Positions 28,141 through 33,077 of a stretch of 33,077 bases of DNA are shown here, piece after piece (within the stretch, counting starts at the first letter, position 1; each line of letters begins with the position of its first letter). The stretch comes from a virus: the IMG/VR virus record IMGVR_UViG_3300035438_000527, positions 1 through 33,077 of that record; one strand, 5' to 3'. The position numbers and the translations under genes were made by a program. The notes beneath the pieces were generated by a model that saw only the letters and a list, made by a program, of their open reading frames with translations, had not been told where the DNA came from and searched no databases.

Positions 28141-29243
28141 AAATAATGTGTTAAATGACTCACTCTACCATGTTCCTTTGAATGAATAAACCCCTCAACC
28201 GCAACCATATTTAAAAAGCAATTATTAGCGTGCCAAATATCAGCAGAACTCGGACTACGAAGATACGTAATATTCACACCGATATAATCTTTACTTGATT
28301 GAAATTGTTTTTTATCTTGATGGTGTACGTGGTGAAGATAACCGTATCTAAATTTAGTTTCATACCATAACTTAGGATTTGATTGAGCATAAACCAATGG
28401 CAAATCCATTACCTTACCTTTGTCGCCATGTTCAAGTGAAATCATATTATTAAAATAACGGTAATATTTTCTATAAGCTGGGCTTACATCAAAAGTAATA
28501 TTTTCGCAGTTTCTAAAATGTGTATAAATAACCTCAGCTAAAAAGCAACCACTCATAAAATCGTGATTCGATGGGCAGTGAATTACATCTACATCTGCTA
28601 CCGATAAGCATAATTCAATACATTCAACATAACATTTCTTTGCTATTATAAACGCTTCATACCAACTTACATCTGTATCTTGTGGAGTTTCTTTTGTAGT
28701 GGATTGTTTTAAGTTATCTGTATTCAACACATCGTTACCAATTACAAATACTATTTTATCAATGTTGAAACCACTTGATTTTTGTAATAATCCTTTAGTG
28801 CCTGATATTGCCCTTTCAACTGCTAATTCACTGTTATATTCTGCACCCGTTAATTCTGCGGTTGCGTACTTATTAATGTGTAAATCAGCAATGTCTATCA
28901 CTAACAAATGACCTTCACTTTGATAAACTCTTTCAATGGTAGGATATTTTGGTGCGTGTTCAACAAGTGAGGCAACCAATGCTTTTGTAAAATCGTCTTT
29001 ATGTTCCTCTTTAAATAAAGGATTTTTCCAAAATACTGAATGACCATCTACCTTTCGCCATCCATGTTTAATATCTGACTTGTCAATTTTAGTAGCGCTT
29101 TCAACATTATTAACCCAATTATAACGTATTTCTTTTAGTTCTTGTTTTTGTGATTCAGTAAGACGATATTGCTTTGATGGATTTAGCTTTAAACCTAATA
29201 TTAATGCTACTTCATCTTTAATCGTACATTTCCAATTAGGCAT
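28137..29243 (-). CDS. Calcineurin-like metallophosphoesterase
   Basis: A 368-aa protein. An N-terminal helical region (1-60) may be a helix-turn-helix. The metallophosphoesterase motifs follow in order: IDIADLHINK (D120-less-certain first Asp, H122), FVIGNDVLNTDN (N170, D171), CPSNHDFMSG (N226, H227, D228) and GYLHHVHH (H304-H308). These bind two metals and hydrolyse phosphodiesters or phosphomonoesters. Similar proteins in phages are often called DNA repair exonucleases, but the substrate is not clear. It is the last gene of the late operon and converges with the lysis operon. Confidence 0.85.
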   Translation of the reverse strand: MPNWKCTIKDEVALILGLKLNPSKQYRLTESQKQELKEIRYNWVNNVESATKIDKSDIKHGWRKVDGHSVFWKNPLFKEEHKDDFTKALVASLVEHAPKYPTIERVYQSEGHLLVIDIADLHINKYATAELTGAEYNSELAVERAISGTKGLLQKSSGFNIDKIVFVIGNDVLNTDNLKQSTTKETPQDTDVSWYEAFIIAKKCYVECIELCLSVADVDVIHCPSNHDFMSGCFLAEVIYTHFRNCENITFDVSPAYRKYYRYFNNMISLEHGDKGKVMDLPLVYAQSNPKLWYETKFRYGYLHHVHHQDKKQFQSSKDYIGVNITYLRSPSSADIWHANNCFLNMVAVEGFIHSKEHGRVSHLTHYF

Positions 29244-29295
29244 AATTTAATTTTTTATATTACAAATGGTATAAATTAAGGTTATAAGATTATCT

Positions 29296-29535
29296 TTATA
29301 CCTTATCAGTATCCTTATTGGACTTTACAACCCCGTAAACGGTAATACCTACCAACGAACCAATCAAACCCGATAACACTAATGCCATTTCAACGCTATT
29401 AGAAACGTCTGTGTAGCTTATTACAACAATAGCCAACATAATGACCACTGCAAATAAAGTAGCACGCTTAGAAGATGGTTTACCATTCTCTAAAAATGTA
29501 CCTTTTACAAAATCAATTATCTTTATCCAGTTCAC
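29296..29535 (-). CDS. Two-helix membrane protein, holin candidate
   Basis: A 79-aa protein with two membrane helices, about 26-40 (LFAVVIMLAIVVISY) and 51-69 (ALVLSGLIGSLVGITVYGV), a basic N-terminal segment and a charged tail (KSNKDTDKV). The size and layout fit a class II-like holin or a Bacteroidetes phage membrane protein of the same position. It overlaps the upstream one-helix gene by 23 bases. With no other obvious holin in the genome, this gene and its neighbour are the leading candidates; evidence is topological only. Confidence 0.6.
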   Translation of the reverse strand: MNWIKIIDFVKGTFLENGKPSSKRATLFAVVIMLAIVVISYTDVSNSVEMALVLSGLIGSLVGITVYGVVKSNKDTDKV

Positions 29536-29731
29536 GTTGCTTTAATTTATTATCTAAGTATTGACCACGAATTTTATAAGCTATCCAAACTATACCGCCT
29601 ATTGAAGTGACTGTAATAAGCCATTGATTAATATTAACCACGTCTAATCGGTCTGAAACAAACATCATTACGCTCATTAAAGCAGTTGACAAACCTATTG
29701 AATCAGCCGCAGCCTCTACTTCATTGCTCAT
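29513..29731 (-). CDS. Small membrane protein, holin or antiholin candidate
   Basis: A 72-aa protein from MSNEVEAAADSIG. It has a hydrophobic stretch near 13-26 (ALMSVMMFVSDRL, weak) and a clear helix at about 34-50 (WLITVTSIGGIVWIAYKI), then a charged tail. I chose this start because its ATG overlaps the upstream TGA (ATGA at 29728-29731); an ATG eight codons earlier is possible. It precedes the two-helix protein with a 23-base overlap. The pair may act together in lysis timing, by analogy with holin/antiholin pairs. Confidence 0.55.
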   Translation of the reverse strand: MSNEVEAAADSIGLSTALMSVMMFVSDRLDVVNINQWLITVTSIGGIVWIAYKIRGQYLDNKLKQRELDKDN

Positions 29732-29964
29732 AATACTTGAAATTGTTTTAACCACTCATTAACCATTGGTGGAATATCGTCATCATCCCAAGTTGAAGAA
29801 TAAGGCATATCAGTTGCGGTCACTCCAAAGGTTGCACTATCGGTTATTAATGTAATATCTACGCTCAGCAACTTATCTATTGCTTTGTCTTGAATTGTGT
29901 TCAAATTTATTGCAATCTTAGGGTCTGTTATTGTTACTTTGAATTGTTCAAATTTATAAGTCAT
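29728..29964 (-). CDS. Hypothetical protein after adhesin gene
   Basis: A 78-aa protein (YKFEQFKVTITDPKIAINLN, then FGVTATDMPYSSTWDDDDI and MVNEWLKQF). It is beta-rich and acidic. Small proteins of this type occur among structural genes of Bacteroidetes phages; no function is assigned. It is 13 bases downstream of the adhesin gene and coupled by ATGA to the membrane protein gene. Confidence 0.65.
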   Translation of the reverse strand: MTYKFEQFKVTITDPKIAINLNTIQDKAIDKLLSVDITLITDSATFGVTATDMPYSSTWDDDDIPPMVNEWLKQFQVL

Positions 29965-29977
29965 ATTGTTTTATTTT

Positions 29978-32293
29978 TTAAGTTAAAATTATTCCTGTTA
30001 CTGTGAAATTTCTGCAAGGTATATAATTAGCACCGCCCGTTTTATTAGCTGCGCCTAAAACATTTTGATTTGCCAATCTATACGATTGACCTGCTGATGC
30101 TGGGTTAGTAGTTGAACACCAAATCCCAATACTTCCACTTAATCCTAAAGTAAAAGGAGCATAATTTAATGATGTTGGCACTGAAAAATTACATATATTT
30201 TGCAATTCATAAATATTAGGTAACCTCCACCCCGTTGTGAATATTCCTATACTTACTAATAAAGAATCGTCTATCGCTTGATTCCAGAGTACATTTACAC
30301 CATTTCTTACTCTGTAATAACCTAATACAGTACTACCATCATAAGTACTCCAATCAATCACTATATCAGTCAAATATAACTGTGTACCTAATTCATCAGT
30401 AAATCTATTGGTATTACCAAAAGGGTTATTACTTGCTAACGTAAAAAAGTTAGTTGCTCTTCCTATACCTAAATTACCATCGTCACCCGTTCTATAAGAA
30501 GTTGTTTGACCCGTTTTCATTAACTTAGCACCAACGGGAGCAGCACCACCGCTTGGCACTTCAATAGTTACGGTATAACCACTTACCACAACGGAAGTAG
30601 GTGTTACAGGATTCACTCCATCGGTTAATTGAATGCCGACAGTTGCAGCACTTGGAACCGTACCCTCAAATATACTATTTACCTCAATATCAGTATCGGG
30701 TAATATTAACGTGCCACCGCTTACAATAGTGTCTAAATATGAAGTATTACTATTTTCTACCGTTGCATCGGGTGCTATAATTACATCGTTTGATCCGCTT
30801 GGAATTGAACCACTTGATAATGGGTTACCTAAAGTATCCTCAAGGTCATACGTTGCATCTGCACTAAGTGTACAAGTTACGTTAGTAACACTCGGCTGCG
30901 TGTATGTACTTCCATCTGAATCAGTAACCGTAATATCGGGCAAAACTAAAGAACCACCACTTACAACTATATCAGTATATGAAGCATCTGAATTATCTAC
31001 TGTTGAATCGGGTGCAATAATGTTTTGGCTTTCAGTTGCAGGAACATTAGTAGTTGATAGCGTATTATTTGAACTGTCTTTTAAGGTAATTACACTATCA
31101 TCAATTCTCCAATGTTGCCCTTGTAAACTACCTATCTGGTCACTTCCTGACTCTTTTCTAACTTGTATAGAATCACTATCACCGCTTGGAATACTAGCTA
31201 CTTGTGTACCGTTTATGCTAAATATAGCATCGGGTGCAATGATATCTTCACTCGCTTCTGCATTGATTGAAGTAGTACTTAATATTGTGTTAAGGGTATT
31301 TTTTAAAACCGCTTCTGAATCTTGTATTACTTGTGTATTACTACCCTCTGCAAGTGTTGAAACGGTGTACAAAGTATTTGCATCGTCATCTGTAATTGTT
31401 ACCGTTGAATTTTGGATTTTTTGGTCTAAATTACCACCGCTTGCAATCGACCCCGAATATAAAATATTTTCATCTATATCTACTATTTCATAAGTAACAT
31501 CTTCGCAAGGATCAGTCACTACTTCCCAAGTATTTGTTCCACTATTCCACGTTCCGCTTGCATTACCATCCAATGTTACATATGCTTGAAATAAATTAGG
31601 AGCGGTATATGTACCTATAATCGTTTTATTTAATCGAACATCACCACTACCACCGCCAGGCGAACAAGTAAAGTTAACACCACTTGGATAATCTATTTCA
31701 GTACCATCACTATCAGTTACCGTAATATTAGGCACAATTATAGTATCATCACTATCACTTACTAATTTAGTAGCTAGTATATCGTTATCAGTATTCCTAA
31801 CAATGGCTAAAACCGTTGTTTCAAAATTGCCAGCCATATCAAAGTCATAATCGTCAATAGGCAAACCTACCAAACAATCATTTGAATAAACTTTTAATTG
31901 AATCGTACAACCCCAACCGCTCAACCTATCTTGTAATTTATCGTAATATTTCAACTCACTTACATCTGACAGTACTTCGCTAAAGTTATTCCACCTCGTA
32001 GAGTATCTAATAACCGTTATAAGGTCGTTTAATATCCTTTTGGTAGTGTTTTCTATATCAGTTCTATTGCTATCGTCTGAGGCTAATATATCGAATACAA
32101 ATAATTCTAAATTAAATGTTTCAAAGTTAGCATTATTGGAAGCACTATTTATTGATAAAAAACAAGTAGCGTAATCTATTGCACCTATCTTTATAATATC
32201 CAATAAATCACCGTAATAAAATGACCTTAACTGAACGTGTGCATCAGTTAGTACGCTGGTTTCGTATATTATCTGCTTTAGGCTTTTTTCCAT
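29978..32293 (-). CDS. Tail-terminator-like domain fused to repeat adhesin with DUF1566 tip
   Basis: A 771-aa protein in three parts. Residues 1-154 resemble small tail-terminator or completion proteins (LELFVFDILASDDSNRTDIE, then LNDLITVIRYS and GWGCTIQLKVYSNDCLVGLP). Residues 155-560 hold beta repeats: NIIAPDSTVDNSDASYTDIV at about 424 and VIIAPDATVENSNTSYLDTI at about 504, and ITVTDSDG at about 190 and 454. Residues 600-771 match DUF1566, a C-type-lectin-like fold: TTGWRLPNIYELQNI (686-700), GIWCSTTNPASAGQSYRL and YIPCRNF. It probably joins tail structure to host recognition. The ATG sits inside a short overlapping frame (32247-32360). No reverse transcriptase or template repeat is present. 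Confidence 0.7.
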   Translation of the reverse strand: MEKSLKQIIYETSVLTDAHVQLRSFYYGDLLDIIKIGAIDYATCFLSINSASNNANFETFNLELFVFDILASDDSNRTDIENTTKRILNDLITVIRYSTRWNNFSEVLSDVSELKYYDKLQDRLSGWGCTIQLKVYSNDCLVGLPIDDYDFDMAGNFETTVLAIVRNTDNDILATKLVSDSDDTIIVPNITVTDSDGTEIDYPSGVNFTCSPGGGSGDVRLNKTIIGTYTAPNLFQAYVTLDGNASGTWNSGTNTWEVVTDPCEDVTYEIVDIDENILYSGSIASGGNLDQKIQNSTVTITDDDANTLYTVSTLAEGSNTQVIQDSEAVLKNTLNTILSTTSINAEASEDIIAPDAIFSINGTQVASIPSGDSDSIQVRKESGSDQIGSLQGQHWRIDDSVITLKDSSNNTLSTTNVPATESQNIIAPDSTVDNSDASYTDIVVSGGSLVLPDITVTDSDGSTYTQPSVTNVTCTLSADATYDLEDTLGNPLSSGSIPSGSNDVIIAPDATVENSNTSYLDTIVSGGTLILPDTDIEVNSIFEGTVPSAATVGIQLTDGVNPVTPTSVVVSGYTVTIEVPSGGAAPVGAKLMKTGQTTSYRTGDDGNLGIGRATNFFTLASNNPFGNTNRFTDELGTQLYLTDIVIDWSTYDGSTVLGYYRVRNGVNVLWNQAIDDSLLVSIGIFTTGWRLPNIYELQNICNFSVPTSLNYAPFTLGLSGSIGIWCSTTNPASAGQSYRLANQNVLGAANKTGGANYIPCRNFTVTGIILT

Positions 32294-32360
32294 CTTGCTC
32301 TTTCTTTAATTTAATTAACGCAACTTTAATTTTTTGGTGTAGTTTATACGTGTTTTTCAT
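32247..32360 (-). CDS. 37-aa basic peptide overlapping adhesin start (tentative)
   Basis: The ATG at 32358-32360 overlaps the TGA stop of the connector gene (ATGA). The product is lysine-rich (MKNTYKLHQKIKVALIKLKK, then 17 residues). It runs 47 bases into the adhesin gene in another frame. It may be a true small gene or just a translational relay that carries ribosomes to the adhesin ATG; low certainty. Confidence 0.3.
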
Positions 32361-32854
32361 TGACGTGCTATTGAAAATGTAATATTTTGACTGAATGATG
32401 TTTGTTCCTGAAGTGCGTCACATACTTGCTCATACAATGGGAATGAAGTAAGGTTATCATTAAGATAAACTACTAACATATTTCTGTAAAGATATGCTTG
32501 TTTGTTTAAATCATTCTTTAATTTGTCTATTGAGTCCCAATCACCAGCTTGTGCGTATTGGTCATTACTTGCACCTACGCTCTTATTTCTAATATCCCAA
32601 TTAAAATGTACACACGCTTCTATTTCAGTGCGTACCATTAAGAATTTAAAGATATATTCATCAATCAATGTTTGTTCTGGTGTAGTATAGGTAGTCGCAG
32701 CTAACAAATAATCAAAGAATGGTTTGCCTAATATTTCACGAAGGTATAAATCTTGTGACCTTTCAATCATTATACCTAACTTTTGCGCATCTGCGTTACC
32801 ATTGATTAACGATTTGTTTTTAATCTGTGCAACTGTTATAAGTGGGTTTGCCAT
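32357..32854 (-). CDS. Head-tail connector-like protein (DUF6712-like)
   Basis: A 165-aa helical protein that probably sits between portal and tail. It starts MANPLITVAQIKNKSLINGN, has IERSQDLYLREILGKPFFDYLL (30-51) and ends with a helical region LKNDLNKQAYLYRNMLVVYL. This resembles the connector/adaptor proteins of Bacteroidetes phages (DUF6712-like). Its ATG lies two bases after the true portal stop, so portal and connector are adjacent as expected. The DUF name is from memory. Confidence 0.7.
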   Translation of the reverse strand: MANPLITVAQIKNKSLINGNADAQKLGIMIERSQDLYLREILGKPFFDYLLAATTYTTPEQTLIDEYIFKFLMVRTEIEACVHFNWDIRNKSVGASNDQYAQAGDWDSIDKLKNDLNKQAYLYRNMLVVYLNDNLTSFPLYEQVCDALQEQTSFSQNITFSIARQ

Positions 32855-32856
32855 AG

Positions 32857-33077
32857 TTATCTAAATATTACATTTTGTTTCCAATAGTGGCGACAAGAAG
32901 GCTCGTTTTTCTCAGTACGTGGGTTATGATACCACCCACCTCTATATCTCCATACATCCATACCAAACTGTTGACTAATACGATTAATGTCTTCAATAGT
33001 CCAAAAACGTGTTCTACTTAACTCTACCATCTTTTTACAAAACGGTCTAGTAGTTGGTATAATGTCAGCACCGTAAC
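32857..33077 (-). CDS. Portal protein, true 3' end (partial, runs off contig end)
   Basis: This is the last part of the gene listed at 18-1595, seen in the right copy of the overlap. The frame passes the position of the false stop as TGG and continues with WRYRGGWYHNPRTEKNEPSC and RHYWKQNVIFR to TAA at 32857-32859. The ending, with C and CRH residues next to aromatics, resembles a conserved C-terminal module in head proteins of Bacteroidetes phages, and an upstream TTRPFCKKMVELSRTRFW segment belongs to the same module. The Cys/His set could bind a metal. Confidence 0.8.
   Translation of the reverse strand, partial: YGADIIPTTRPFCKKMVELSRTRFWTIEDINRISQQFGMDVWRYRGGWYHNPRTEKNEPSCRHYWKQNVIFR
32952..33077. 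repeat. Contig-end direct repeat, right copy
   Basis: Identical to bases 20-145. Bases 32942-32950 also match 10-18, with a single difference at 32951. It lies within the portal gene and shows that the sequence closes on itself. This copy gives the biologically sensible reading. Confidence 0.9.

Noticed and set aside
29244-29295. Terminator hairpin before the phosphoesterase gene
   Set aside because: The arms around GGTTATAAGA and TCTTTATACC have too many mismatches and no proper T run.
29978-30500. Diversity-generating retroelement target at the DUF1566 tip
   Set aside because: The fold is one used by such targets, but I see no reverse transcriptase gene and no second copy of the region to act as template anywhere in the window.
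30633-31493. Long open frame (286 aa) on the plus strand
   Set aside because: It lies wholly antisense to the repeat region of the adhesin gene, has low-complexity composition mirroring those repeats, and has no neighbours on its strand.

Overview
This window is almost certainly one complete, circularly closed genome of a small tailed bacteriophage (siphovirus-like) that infects a member of the Bacteroidetes, probably a flavobacterium. The DNA is AT-rich and tightly packed. The exact repeat of bases 20-145 at 32952-33077 means the contig closes on itself, giving a unit genome of about 32.93 kb. The Bacteroidetes assignment rests on three things: gene families typical of those phages (DUF3127, a PrimPol/DUF3987 primase-helicase, a DnaA-domain-IV protein, characteristic tail proteins), -33/-7 promoters of the TTTG...TAnnTTTG type, and the rarity of Shine-Dalgarno sites. 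I see no integrase, excisionase or CI-like repressor, so there is no sign of lysogeny. I see no tRNA, rRNA, CRISPR array or insertion sequence.

Layout, following transcription. Nearly everything is on the minus strand. The early/replication arm runs leftward from about 26.8 kb. It holds small phage proteins, a secreted glucosaminidase lysin, a DnaA-domain-IV protein, a DUF3127 OB-fold protein and a 484-bp non-coding region with iterons (probable origin). It continues with a PrimPol-helicase, a DNA methyltransferase, a PD-(D/E)XK nuclease, an ERF annealing protein and many small genes joined by ATGA or TAATG stop/start overlaps. A phage-encoded sigma-like factor at 17.3-17.8 kb marks the switch to the next block. 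That block has small membrane proteins, a ParB-like protein, a TET-associated-type glycosyltransferase, small and large terminase, two more GT-A glycosyltransferases and the structural genes.

The structural genes are in an unusual order: tail assembly chaperone (with a probable -1 ribosomal frameshift), gp10-like protein, two large tail-tip proteins, tape measure, prohead protease-scaffold, major capsid protein, tail tube, then, after a strong terminator, a small protein and the portal. The portal gene runs through the contig junction. It is followed at the right end by a head-tail connector, a 771-aa fusion of a tail-terminator-like domain to a repeat-rich adhesin with a DUF1566 lectin-like tip, two small membrane proteins (holin candidates) and a metallophosphoesterase.

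The only plus-strand operon (26954-28140) is a lysis cassette: an M15 L-Ala-D-Glu peptidase, a 47-aa protein, a possible u-spanin and a small phage protein. It meets the late operon tail to tail, with the two stop codons overlapping in one TTAA.

The most interesting observations are the frameshifted chaperone, the iteron array beside a stand-alone DnaA domain IV, the ParB plus TAGT glycosyltransferase pair, the terminator-domain/adhesin fusion, the candidate u-spanin, the rearranged late gene order, and a false stop codon at the contig start that hides the true portal C-terminus. Domain assignments are from reading motifs by eye; no database search was run.
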